Part shown: in pieces, positions 8,858 through 18,393 of the stretch
Layout: the number at the start of each line of letters is the position of its first letter
How positions within the stretch are numbered: position 1 is the stretch's first letter
Source: Nemertoderma westbladi
Taxonomy: Eukaryota > Xenacoelomorpha > Nemertodermatida > Nemertodermatidae
Length of the DNA stretch: 26,155 bases
NCBI GenBank assembly: GCA_032718475.1
Contig: JAUCBJ010008386.1
Span: 1 to 26,155 of the forward strand
Direction: 5' to 3'
Program-made: the position numbers and the translations under genes
Notes under the pieces: generated by a model
The model's input: the letters and a program-made list of their open reading frames with translations, nothing else
Told to the model about the DNA's origin: nothing
Database searches by the model: none

Positions 8858-11349
8858 ATGGGAGACTTCAATGTTGATCTTTTAAAAATGGATCGCCATG
8901 CTCACACACAAGATTTTTTTGCTCCTTTAATTTTTTTCCAACCATATCAAAACCAACTCGAATTACTGAGAATTCAGCTTCGTGTATTGATAACATATAC
9001 TGTAATACTATATCCAAAGATACCGAATCTGGAATATTTATTACTGCAATCACGGATCACTTACCAATATTCCTACTGGATAACCCATTGCCACTTAATA
9101 AGAAACAAAGAACGGAAAAATACATATTAACACGAAAAATAAATGACTCACTAATAGACAACTTTAATAACTTGTTACGTATTGAAAAATGGGAGGATCC
9201 TAACTTAGCCTATGATTTGTTCACAAACACTTTCATAAAATTATACAATTCTACATTTCCAATTAAAAAAGTTAAAATAAGAAATATCAATACACCATGG
9301 ATTAGCGAGGGATTGCAGCGTTGTATCAAACGAAAGGATAATCTTTATTACCTATACATTAAAAATCCATCGGATGATAATAATAAAAAATTTCGGCGAT
9401 ATAGAAACTCATTGAAAAGTGCAATACGACATGCAAAAAAAGAATATTTTCAAAACAATTTAGATAAGAATAAGAATAATGCTAGAAATATGTGGAAATC
9501 AATAAACTTATTAATAAATAGAAAATCTACCAATACGTCCCCAACATTAATTAATCAAAATTCCCGCTCATATGTTGATCCCTCTACCATAGCTACGATG
9601 TTTAATGACTATTATGTAAAAGTTGGTTCCAATCTCGATGCGAATATCCCTCACGCAGATGGTTCTCCTCTGGACTACTTGACTCCACCTAAATTTCCAG
9701 AGCGCTTTTCCACATTTACTAAAATAACTGTCAATCAACTTATTGATGTCACTCGGACACTAAACAAAAAGGCTAGCTGTGGTCATGATGGACTGGCTGG
9801 AAAAATAATTATTCCAGTTATACATAGCGTAGCCAGGCCTTTAGCAAGTATTATAAATAACTCCCTAAATACTGGTTGTGTTCCAGATGCTATAAAAATT
9901 GGTCGTATAATACCTATTTTTAAGTCAGGAGACCCTACTTGGACAAAAAACTATCGTCCAATTTCAGTTCTACCATTCTTTTCAAAAATGTTTGAAAAGG
10001 TCGTTTTTAATCAAATTCTACAATACATAACCAAACAGGCAATACTTACAGTTAACCAATATGGATTTCGTCATGGCAGGTCAACTGAACTGGCCCTGCT
10101 GAATCTACTGGATATCGTAACTAAGGCTTTAGATGATAAGGAATTTAGTTTAGCCATATCAATTGACCTATCTAAGGCATTTGATACAGTTCCACATAAC
10201 ATACTAATTGACAAACTTAAATTCTATGGTATCACTGACACCCCACTGAATTGGCTGAATAACTATCTCACTGGACGTCAACAATATGTAGAAATTAATA
10301 GGACCAAATCTGGACTGCGTACTATTACTATAGGTGTGCCCCAGGGAAGTATCCTTGGGCCTCTTCTATTCCTACTATATGTGAATGACATAGTCAATGT
10401 ATCTAACATTTTAAAGTACATTATATTCGCTGATGACACAAATCTCATAGTCTCACATTCTGATATCGATAACCTTTTCAAAATGGCTAATTCTGAATTA
10501 TCCAAAATTTCCAGGTGGTTCCACTTGAACCGCCTATCCCTTAATACAGATAAAACAAATTACATTATCTTCAGAGCATCTACTAAACCAATTAACATTA
10601 ATAACAATACTATTAATATTGACGGGAAATCAATTGATAAAAAAGAAGAAGTTAAATTTCTTGGTGTATTACTCGACGAAACACTTTCCTGGAAAAATCA
10701 CCTGAATATGTTGAAGCGTAAAATAAGTAGAAACTGCGGAATTATAAACAGAATAAAATGGTTTGCAACACCAAAAATGCTAACCAATCTTTACTACTCA
10801 CTAATTCATCCTTATTTGTCCTATTGCACATCAGTATGGGGTAATAGTATCTGGAACACAAGCACAGACCTTCTTCAACCTAACAATAATGGGCGATCCC
10901 ATACCAAATGGCGTAAAAAACGACTACGCGGAGTTAAATTACACTCTGCCTCTGCTGCAATTTTCTCACTCAGTAAACAACAACAGCGTATAATTGCATA
11001 CATTAACAAACGTGATCCTATTTTTAAACCTATACTACTAAAGTCGATTTATACAATACAAATTAGCACGATATGCTTTAAATATATCAAACAAATTCTC
11101 CCTAGTAATATTCTCCCCAACCTTTTGACACCGTTAACTTCAATTCACTCTCATTCTACTCGCAATGCCCATCTACTTGATAACTGTTACATACCCAGGA
11201 GCAGATTAAAAATACGCCAAAGTTCAATTTACCATCAATCTCCAAAAATTTGGAACACTCTTCCCACTGAAGTGCGACAAGCTCAATCACTACCTATTTT
11301 CAAAACAAGAATACGTAACCACATGATTGGTTTATTGTTAGATACATAA
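8858..11349 (+). pseudogene. LINE ORF2: endonuclease C-terminal part plus reverse transcriptase, one frameshift
   Basis: The end of an APE-type endonuclease is visible: GDFNVDLL at 8861, then SCIDNIY and TDHLPIF in another frame. The frames change in the T-run at 8931-8937, consistent with a one-base indel. From there the frame is open to the TAA at 11349. The reverse transcriptase is complete: YRPISVLPFFSK, YGFRHGRSTELAL, the first catalytic Asp in SIDLSKAFDTVPH, GVPQGSILGPLLF, FADDTN near 10426 and the thumb (RWFHLNRLSLNTDKTNYIIF). The C-terminal end has the usual IWNTLPTEVRQAQSLPIFK motif. Between WGNSIWNTSTDLLQ and QQRIIAYINKRDPIFK there seem to be about 35 extra residues, rich in Lys, Arg and Asn, compared with relatives I know. 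A frame starting at 9088 would use TTG and is not the real N-terminus. Confidence 0.88.
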
Positions 11350-11807
11350 AAAGTAATTTTCATTTATTTTTCATAATTTGTCTGCATTAATAATTAAACT
11401 AGTTAGTTTAGAGTTAAAGGAACTTAAGAAGTGAGAGAGGGGGGGGGGATGTTTGTATGAGGCAATATGTTATTTGATTGTCTATGTCTGTCTGCGTAAT
11501 TTCAAATAGCCTTTAAATGGTACCAAACTTTAGCATAATAATATATAAATAGTAAATATTGAAATTTAAAATACATTTAAAATACTAAATAATTTTCATG
11601 ATTACGATTACATAGTGTAGTACAGTCACAGTAGTGTAGTACAGTAACTTTTGTAGTATTAATATGGTGTCCGAAATAATGGGTTCAACCCGTCCGGCCT
11701 CCATCTGCATGATGAATTCATACTATCGCTTTGTTTAAGTTTTATATAATTATATTATGATGCATGTCAATATGGTTATGATTTCTTCAAGTAGTAAAAA
11801 TATACAT
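11350..11807 (+). other. 3' untranslated region of the LINE
   Basis: AT-rich non-coding sequence lies between the RT stop codon and the terminal (ATCTT)4. It holds a G-run (11441-11449) and a 16-base direct repeat tagtgtagtacagt near 11610-11645. No gene is seen. Confidence 0.55.
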
Positions 11808-11827
11808 ATCTTATCTTATCTTATCTT
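11808..11827 (+). repeat. (ATCTT)4 microsatellite, LINE 3' tail
   Basis: Four perfect ATCTT copies lie at the expected 3' terminus of the upstream LINE. The next base already belongs to a recognisable antisense RT fragment, so the tail marks a sharp junction. Confidence 0.75.
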
Positions 11828-12190
11828 GCTGCCTTGGCGGCTTGTTTTTTGCAGTATTGATCAAATTTGAGGTCATTCTGGATGATTAGTGCTAAATCAC
11901 TACAAGAATTGTTACTAATGATAACTGAATCGTTTAATTTGTAAGAACACTGCATATTGTTATTACCTATATCAGTATGTGGATAACAGCACATTTGTGT
12001 GCTGTGCAGCAATAGTAAGCTGCCACTCGCGGGCCCAGTTATTTAGTGTTGCGAGGGTAAGAGTTAGTTTATTGAGATCGGCAGAATTGGAGTACAATTT
12101 TACATCATCTGCGAAATGTTTAACTTAGACTGCATCAAGGATATCGGGAAGATCATTTATAAAAAGTAAGAATATTGTCACTGAAAGGTT
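11828..12190 (-). pseudogene. Decayed reverse-transcriptase fragment of another LINE
   Basis: Read on the minus strand, the stretch gives FINDLPDILDAV, a stop, KHFADDVKLYSNSADLNKL, then a thumb-like region and a segment ending NDLKFDQYCKKQAAKAAR. This is the palm-to-thumb part of a Jockey/CR1-type RT, including the FADD catalytic motif. In-frame stops and at least one frame change show it is dead. It is divergent from, and antisense to, the plus-strand LINE that ends at 11827. Confidence 0.75.
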
Positions 12191-12453
12191 TTAAGTAGGC
12201 CTATTTGGCTATTTACTACTGCGTCTCTTCTGGTACCGGTACTGCGGTAGCCGGTAGGTAGACCTGTAGACCGGCAATGTCAGCTTGGAGGCCGTACGCC
12301 TCCGCCTCCGCCTCCGAACGTACTAAACATATGTCATTAAATTTGTAGGCCCTTCAGCCCTTGTCAAGATTTCAATAAGCCTATTCCAGTATTCATTGCA
12401 ATTTTGGAGTTTGGCTACACCAGTACACCTTCCATTGCTGCATTGATAGGCTA
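12191..12453 (+). other. Upstream region of the cactin gene
   Basis: There is no ORF of note. It contains taggcctat near 12198, a GGTACCGGTAC palindrome near 12230, a (cctccg)n patch at 12299-12316, and an in-frame stop at 12376 that supports the ATG at 12454. A CAG at the end of cctattccag (about 12390) could be a splice acceptor for a 5' UTR intron, but this is weak. No TATA box is evident. Confidence 0.4.
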
Positions 12454-14982
12454 ATGGATTCACATAACAGAAGTCGACATAGTGATAATCATTCGAGTTC
12501 TTCGCGAGATAAACATCGTCATGGCGACAGAAAGAAATATCGTCACAGAGAAAGTTCGAGTGAGGACGAGGAACTGAAAGCCAAACTGCGTCAGCGGGAG
12601 GAGCGAATACGCGACAAGGAAGTGATGAAATCGTTGGAGACCCCAGAGGAGAAACGGGCTAGGAGATTAGCGAAGAAACTAGAGAAAGAAAAACATCGTA
12701 AGTCTGAGATCGGTTGGGATTCCGAGTTAATGGGATATTCGAATAAAGATAATCCATTTGGAGACGGCAAACTGTTAACCCCGTTCGTATGGAAGAAAAA
12801 ATATAAAACAGAAGTGGACAAACATGATGAGGAAGATGAGGCTGATCCCGATGATATTAACTCTTATAGGATTCAACGGCAGCAGTTGTTGGAGAACCGG
12901 AACGAGTTGGAGAAAGTGAAGAAGCGTAGACGGGATAGGGAGTTGGAAGTGGCTACAAGGGACAAGGAAGTGGAGATGATGCAACGAGAGAAGGAAATCT
13001 CGTTGTTTAAGGAGTGGGAGTCCCAGGAGGATAAGTTCCATCTACAGCAGGCCAAGTTGCGATCGCGACTGCGCGTTAGCGACGGTCGAGCCAAACCCAT
13101 CGATCTCCTCGCGAAGTACATAGCGGCGGAGGACGATGAGTTAGCGGTGGAACTCCACGAACCCTACACCTTCCTTATCGGACTCACTGTGGGGGACATC
13201 GAGGATCTTATAGAAGATATCCGAGTCTACATGGAGTTGGAAGAAGGTAAAAATGCTGAGTTCTGGAAGGATATGACTTTGGTTGCGAGTAACGAAATGG
13301 GTAAACTCAAACGAATCGATCCCAATTACACAGGTGGTGATGGCGGCGCTGCCCGAGATAGTATAAATTCCTCGGTGTCTGAAGAGATAGGGAAGGTCCT
13401 AAGGGGTAAATCGGTGGAACAACTCGACACCATGAGGGTATCTATAGGGAGGAAGTTGTCTGGGAGTCAGTGCGTTGATGTTAGTTACTGGGAGCAGCTG
13501 TTGGGCCAGTTGGATGCCCACATTGCGCGGACTAGATTGAAGGATAGACACCAGCAGGTGCTGCAGAGTAAACTCTATCAGTTGAAACAGGAGCAGGGAG
13601 TAGAGGGAAGGGTGTTGTTCCCAGTGGAAGGGGGTCGTGGAGATGGGGGTGGGGAAGGCGGTAGTGGGGTGGGGCTGGGAAGGGAAATTGGTAGTGGGGA
13701 GGGGGGCGGAGGGGAGGGGGGCAGAGGGGAGGGGGGCAGAGGGGAGGGGGGCAGAGGGGAGGGGGGCAGAGTGGAGGGGGGCAGTAGGGAGGGGGGCAGT
13801 AGGGAGGGGGGCAGTGGGGAAGGGGGTAGTAGGGAGGGGGGCAGTGGGGAAGGGGGTAGTAGGGAGGGGGGCAGTGGGATGGGGGGCAGTGGGGAAGGGG
13901 GTAGTAGGGAGGGGGGCAGTGGGATGTGGGGCAGTGTGGAAGGTGGCAGTGGGATAGGGATGGAAGGGGGTAGTAGGAAGGGGGGCAGTGGGATGGGGGG
14001 CAGTGGGGAAGGTGGCAGTGGGATAGGGATGGAAGGGGGTAGTAGGGAGTGGGGCTGTGGGATGGGGGGCAGTGGGGAAGGGGGTAGTAGGGAGGGGGGC
14101 AGTGGGATGGGGGGCAGTGGGGAAGGTGGCAGTGGGATAGGGATGGAAGGGGGTAGTAGGGAGGGGGGCAGTTGGGAAGGTGGCAGTGGGATGGGGATGG
14201 AAGGGAGTAGTGGAAAATATAAATGTATTGACTGGGACGAACCCAGTGTTATTGGGACTGGAAAGGCAACGACGGTGAAAACAGAAACTGAAGAGGAACC
14301 CTCGAGGGTGGAGGAGTCCCCCATGGAGGAGTACTACCGACAGTACGAGAATGGTCGTTACTCCCCAGACCTGATGGACCCGACTTCCTTGCCACGCGAT
14401 CTGCTAACCGTCTCTCCTGTCGACGACGCTAAACGCCTCGACGTTAAACGCAGACAGGTCCTCGGGACGGGGACCGTGGCTTCCGACGCCGACACCCAAC
14501 TGTTCGAGCGCAAAGCGCGGGAGGGCATGGGGGGCGACGAGGCCGAATTCAGCGTGGAGGTCTCCACGGAGACGCCGTCCATGCACGTCTGGTCCGATAA
14601 GTACCGACCCCGGAAACCGCGGTACTTTAACCGCGTCCACACCGGGTTCGAGTGGAACAAGTACAACCAGACCCACTACGATATCGACAACCCGCCCCCC
14701 AAGATAGTCCAAGGCTACAAGTTCAACATATTCTACCCCGATCTCATAAACAAACGCGACACGCCGCAGTACCATCTCACGTCGGTAGCTGGCTCGGGGG
14801 GTGGATCCTCCCAGGACTTCGCCATGCTCCGTTTCTCCTCGGGTCCCCCCTATCAGGACATCGCCTTCAAGGTTGTCAACCGGGAGTGGGACTTCAGCCA
14901 CAAACACGGATTCCGTTGTCAGTTCACTAACAATATATTGCAGTTATGGTTCCATTTTAAGCGTTACAGATACAGAAGGTAA
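12454..14982 (+). CDS. CACTIN: Cactin, single-exon frame with Gly-rich insertion
   Basis: The frame encodes 842 residues. The start is the first ATG after an in-frame stop at 12376. The N-terminus (1-130) is Ser/Arg/His- and Lys/Glu-rich with coiled-coil character, as in family members. The Cactin mid domain covers about 180-370 ([20 protein letters not shown], then [20 protein letters not shown]). The conserved C-terminal domain spans about 710-842, starting [20 protein letters not shown] and ending [12 protein letters not shown], practically the family signature. Residues 392-588 are a Gly/Glu/Ser/Arg repeat that replaces a normally short linker; without it the protein is about 645 residues, while human CACTIN is about 760. 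Known role of the family: nuclear spliceosome-associated factor, also reported as a Cactus/IkB partner. The usual multi-exon structure is missing: there is no intron in 2.5 kb. No poly(A) tract is seen after the stop. It may be a retrocopy or a gene that lost its introns; the intact frame favours function. Confidence 0.95.
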   Translation: MDSHNRSRHSDNHSSSSRDKHRHGDRKKYRHRESSSEDEELKAKLRQREERIRDKEVMKSLETPEEKRARRLAKKLEKEKHRKSEIGWDSELMGYSNKDNPFGDGKLLTPFVWKKKYKTEVDKHDEEDEADPDDINSYRIQRQQLLENRNELEKVKKRRRDRELEVATRDKEVEMMQREKEISLFKEWESQEDKFHLQQAKLRSRLRVSDGRAKPIDLLAKYIAAEDDELAVELHEPYTFLIGLTVGDIEDLIEDIRVYMELEEGKNAEFWKDMTLVASNEMGKLKRIDPNYTGGDGGAARDSINSSVSEEIGKVLRGKSVEQLDTMRVSIGRKLSGSQCVDVSYWEQLLGQLDAHIARTRLKDRHQQVLQSKLYQLKQEQGVEGRVLFPVEGGRGDGGGEGGSGVGLGREIGSGEGGGGEGGRGEGGRGEGGRGEGGRVEGGSREGGSREGGSGEGGSREGGSGEGGSREGGSGMGGSGEGGSREGGSGMWGSVEGGSGIGMEGGSRKGGSGMGGSGEGGSGIGMEGGSREWGCGMGGSGEGGSREGGSGMGGSGEGGSGIGMEGGSREGGSWEGGSGMGMEGSSGKYKCIDWDEPSVIGTGKATTVKTETEEEPSRVEESPMEEYYRQYENGRYSPDLMDPTSLPRDLLTVSPVDDAKRLDVKRRQVLGTGTVASDADTQLFERKAREGMGGDEAEFSVEVSTETPSMHVWSDKYRPRKPRYFNRVHTGFEWNKYNQTHYDIDNPPPKIVQGYKFNIFYPDLINKRDTPQYHLTSVAGSGGGSSQDFAMLRFSSGPPYQDIAFKVVNREWDFSHKHGFRCQFTNNILQLWFHFKRYRYRR
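13627..14215 (+). repeat. G-rich coding minisatellite in cactin
   Basis: The coding strand is almost entirely G and A, with tens of G-runs of 4-6 bases, in units such as ggggagggggg-cagtag (18-bp multiples). Higher-order blocks contain gggatagggatggaaggggg, recurring near 13950, 14020 and 14134. The encoded units are [12 protein letters not shown]-like. The repeat keeps the frame throughout and has strong G-quadruplex potential on the sense strand. Antisense Pro-rich open frames over it are not genes. Confidence 0.92.
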
Positions 14983-15639
14983 CTTTTGTGGTTTCATTGC
15001 ACAAACAGCTACAGTTACTAAGGTTAAATGCGATGCGATTTATTTTAATCATAACAGTTTATTATTATTTATTCTCTCGTAACCTCCAGGTTACGCATCT
15101 ATTTCTGTAATATCGTTTGGTGACCTCCTCAGATTCGTTATGCAGTAGAGATGCACCCACTTTAAATGAAAAGGCATGTTGAAAAACCTATAGGAAATCA
15201 TAATTTTTATAGAAGAATTGAGAGAGAGCAGAACAAGTATTTAAGTTTTTGAAATATCGCAGTTAAGCTAGAAATAGTTTCATCGCCACATCAATATATA
15301 ATGTTCAACGAATAGTGTGGAGTTCAAGTATCAATTATTATCTGAAATACACAAATTGAACAACCTTTATAAATTATTTATATATTAGGGTGCGCCTTAA
15401 AAAAACATTTTTCAAATTGTAATCCCCCTCGGCCTTAAATTGGTTCCTCTTGATGAAAATTTTAGTTTCATTTTGAAAAATATTGATATTTAGACTTTAG
15501 ATGTCACCCAAGAAGCATAAACTTATCAGACCAAAGTGACTCCTTCAAATAGGAAAATCAACAAAAACAATGCTTAACATTACTATAGCGGATTTAGAAT
15601 AGGCTAGACTCATTTGACCTGCAATGATCTATTTAGTCG
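14983..15639. other. Gene-free AT-rich stretch downstream of cactin
   Basis: No coding signal is seen. A short hairpin-forming sequence, cgtaacctccaggttacg, lies at 15078-15095 just after the stop and could act in the 3' UTR. No AATAAA was found close to the stop. Confidence 0.4.
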
Positions 15640-15895
15640 GTGTAAACTGTAAACCCATTCAAAGTTTGGTTGCGGTTTGGCAGCGGTTTGCCGATCTAGA
15701 GGTAGAAATATCTGAAAGTAAAAACCTTCTCTCAGTTCGTCATTGGTTATCCATTTCAACTGAATCTTGGCAGATATACGCGTGCTAGACCGTATGTAGA
15801 CCATCCATAGGTTGCGTTTTTGTAGAGACAGTGATCCATTGGCATTGTAGAGACAGTGATCCATTGGCAATACTCCTGTCTACCGCTAGTGGGCT
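15640..15895. repeat. Diverged satellite unit with an internal 25-bp tandem duplication
   Basis: This stretch resembles the unit repeated at 16755-17412: gccgNNctagaggNNgaaat, then tttcaactgaatcttggcagatat, agacc, and a terminal taccgctagtggg. Inside it, tgtagagacagtgatccattggca occurs twice in direct succession (15821-15845 and 15846-15870). Confidence 0.6.
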
Positions 15896-16390
15896 TTGTA
15901 TTACTATTTATAAACCTATCTTCCTTATATATATGTCTGGTACATATATTCTAGACCTCAGTTTTTGTAATGTCGATCTTAAATCGACTTAAGGGGACAA
16001 CTGCTTAGATTTTGCTTATAATTCGTTCGAGTTTACACTAACATAAGTTTATGACACGTGCTGCGCGAAGGCCTCACTTTGTGTAGCACATTATCACTCT
16101 AGAGGACCCAGCATACAAATGCAATATCGTGGACCAAAGAGCCAGAACAACACTCACCATAAAATGTGGTTTCGAGAAAAATGCAAAAAACCTTCTCATT
16201 TCCCTCTATATGGATCCCGTCTCCTGATTTTTTCGACAGCGGTCTGGGAAGATACAATGACACATTTTATAATAGTGGCTAGCATTCAGAATAAATTTTG
16301 TTAATGAAAAAAACTGTTTTTTTCGTTATTTTCCAAAGAGGCAAAACAACACATACTGAAATTTAACATTAACTCTAGTATCTGTATGTG
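15896..16390. other. Gene-free stretch between satellite blocks
   Basis: No convincing coding sequence is seen; a 61-codon plus-strand frame at 16119-16304 has no recognisable features. The cacgtgctgcgcgaaggcc motif at about 16054 recurs near 17437, bracketing the main satellite block. Confidence 0.4.
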
Positions 16391-17412
16391 GGGCGAGCCA
16401 CGAAGTTGGCGGAGCCTTAGCGAATTGACACTGTTAGGGGGTGGGTCAATTTATGCAAATAGTTGTCGTCGTCGTCGTTGTCGTCGTCGTTACGATTTTG
16501 ACATGCTAATAACTTTGTCGGATTTAAAGCTGCCAAGTTGAAAATTTGTAGGTATCAATGGGACGAGCCACGAAGTTGGCGGAGCCTTAGCGAATTGACA
16601 CTGTTAGGGGGTGGGTCAATTTATGCAAATAGTTGTCGTCGTCGTCGTTACGATTTTGACATGCTAATAACTTTGTCGGATTTAAAGCTGCCAAGTTGAA
16701 AATTTGTAGGTATCAATATGAGCAAAAGTTGAGATTTTTGAGAGACTTTCAGACACCATCAGTGCAATGGTCTCCCGCTAGAGGGCCACATGTCTAAACA
16801 TTAAATGCCCTCCCATTTCTTTCCTTTTAATCCGTTTAAGCTGAAACTTGGCAGATATGTATTAGACCATTAGCTGTGACTTTCAAAGGAGGCGAATCCA
16901 TCTGCAGTTCTCCAGTCTGCCGCTAGAGGGCCAAAGGTCTGAAAGTGAAATCGTTGTCGTCGTTACGATTTTGACATGCTAATAACTTTGTCGGATTTAA
17001 AGCTGCCAAGTTGAAAATTTGTAGGTATCAATATGAGCTAAAGTTGAGACGTTTGAGAGACTTTCAGACACCATCAGAGCAATAGTCTCCTGCTAGAGGG
17101 CCACATGTCTAAACGTTAAATGTCCTCCCATTTCTTTGCTTTTAATCCATTTATGCTGAAATTTGGCAGATATGTACTAGACCATTAGCTGTGACTTTGA
17201 AAGAAGGAATTGAATTGAATTGAAGGCTAATCCGTGTGCAGTTCTTCAGTCTGCCGCTAGAGGGCGAAATGTTTGAAAGTGAAATCTTTCTCCCATCTCG
17301 TTATTTATGATCCGTTCAAGCTGAAACGTAGCAGATATGTAGTAGAAGTCGGCCTGAGTCTTTGGTGGGCAGTAAACGGTCTGGAGTCCTCCAGTCTGCC
17401 GCTAGAGGGCGA
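16391..17412. repeat. Compound satellite: 170-bp duplication plus ~146-bp CTGCCGCTAGAGGGC units
   Basis: Two kinds of repeat interlock. First, gcgagccacgaagttggcggagcc ... ggtatcaat is duplicated at 16391 and 16561 (period 170), and its second half (gttgtcgtcgtt-acgattttgacatgctaataactttgtcgg ...) occurs a third time at 16950-17033. Second, a unit ending in (ctg)ccgctagaggg occurs at about 16774, 16919, 17091, 17253 and 17399, with spacings of 145, 172, 162 and 146. It includes tttggcagatatgtaNtagaccattagctgtgactt. (GTC)n tracts of differing length show slippage. No coding is seen. Confidence 0.85.
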
Positions 17413-17519
17413 AATGTATAACTAAGTATAATTAAGTCACGTGCTGCGCGAAGGCCCCACTTCGTGTTGTATTACCTCTAGGATATTATCACAGAAACAT
17501 AAGAACTCACATCATTCCT
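17413..17519. other. Right flank of the satellite block
   Basis: It holds the second copy of the cacgtgctgcgcgaaggcc(t/c)cactt(t/c)gtgt motif at about 17437-17468, in direct orientation to the copy at 16054. Confidence 0.5.
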
Positions 17520-17872
17520 CGACTATTGAATGGTGTTTCTTCTTATAAAGTATGATAGATAGATATTTAAATGTCGCGTCGGACTCACATTACATTTCCA
17601 TGCTGCTCTATTGGATATTTTTCGCCCCTTGCCAGGCTTTCTCATATGGTTCCCTATGACGTAATTGCTATACCTAGACCAATTTGGACTAGGATCATCC
17701 TCATCGTCACTATAACTACTGTAGATGATGGAATGTAATTGAACTCTGTAAACTCCAAGTCATCAACATACTCCATTTGTACATCGGTATAACCTGCTGG
17801 TGAATTCTCATTTGAGCAAATGTGATTTAAATGGTAATTTCTATAAATAGCCCTACTCCGATAATAACTCAT
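17520..17872 (-). pseudogene. Exon-like minus-strand patch in two frames, unidentified
   Basis: On the minus strand one frame (17872-17654, 72 residues) reads ENSPAGYTDVQMEYVDD followed by LEFTEFNYIPSST, which looks like protein-coding composition. Near 17705 a different frame takes over with YSDDEDDPSPNWSRYSNYV and continues to a stop at 17523-17525. The acidic stretch and the handover between frames suggest a frameshifted pseudogene or exon remnant. I do not recognise the family, and chance is not excluded. Confidence 0.25.
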
Positions 17873-18393
17873 TTGAAAGTAAGTAATTATATTAATTTAG
17901 ATTTGATTCAATACTAACATTATTTAAAAATCAAATAGATTATGACAAAAGTATCATTTTCGATGACTTGCTTTTGGCCGAAAAGGCTCATCATCAGATC
18001 CTAAAAACGACATTACTGTACCGGTAATCTACATTACCACTTAACTCGCGTCAGGTAGTGTGGAATAGTTCATATTAATCAACTTTGTCGCTAATTTAAA
18101 AACATATTCCAGAAAAATTTGGCTTATTTTGATTCGTTTACAATATACAGGAGTTGTCATACATTGCGTGTGGTGTGGGTTGTTTTGCTTCGAATAAGTG
18201 TGGCATGTGCATGTGGCATGCTCTAACAGTTTTCAACTTTTATGTTGTGAGGGTTGTTCTGGTTTTCCATATCTCCTAAACGGACTGATATACAAGTCTA
18301 TGATTTTAACAAAAGATGTAGAACGCCACCTTGAGTAATTTTGGTGAAAAATTTTTTTTTTTGAAAAATTGTGGTATGTGAGGTGCTGGCTCT
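17873..18393. other. Gene-free stretch
   Basis: No coding signal is seen. It includes one ACCGGT palindrome near 18020, an imperfect inverted repeat gatgacttgc...tcatcatc at 17962-17994, and a T-run near 18348-18360 directly before the RTE-like remnant. Confidence 0.4.

Larger units (their letters stand above)
8858..11827 (+). mobile_element. 5'-truncated CR1/Jockey-like non-LTR retrotransposon
   Basis: The element begins inside the endonuclease domain, at the GDFN motif, continues through a complete reverse transcriptase and ends in a ~480-base 3' region closed by a perfect (ATCTT)4 tract. 5' truncation and a short tandem-repeat tail are typical of CR1/L2/Jockey-group LINEs. I cannot identify target-site duplications. 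The left boundary is set only by where recognisable coding begins. Confidence 0.82.

Noticed and set aside
9088-9090. Possible start of the LINE RT frame
   Set aside because: The codon is TTG, and endonuclease motifs continue upstream in the same frame, so it is not a start.
11688-11700. tRNA B-box-like gggttcaacccg
   Set aside because: No matching A box, acceptor stem or cloverleaf could be built around it.
13578-14324. 248-residue Pro/Leu/Ser-rich open frame antisense to cactin
   Set aside because: It is the complement of the G-rich minisatellite; a repeat with unit length divisible by three keeps several frames open. No family features.
17958-17997. Hammerhead-ribozyme-like core on the minus strand (CTGATGA ... 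GAAA)
   Set aside because: The 29 bases between the two core motifs form no convincing stem II, and no flanking stems I and III were found.
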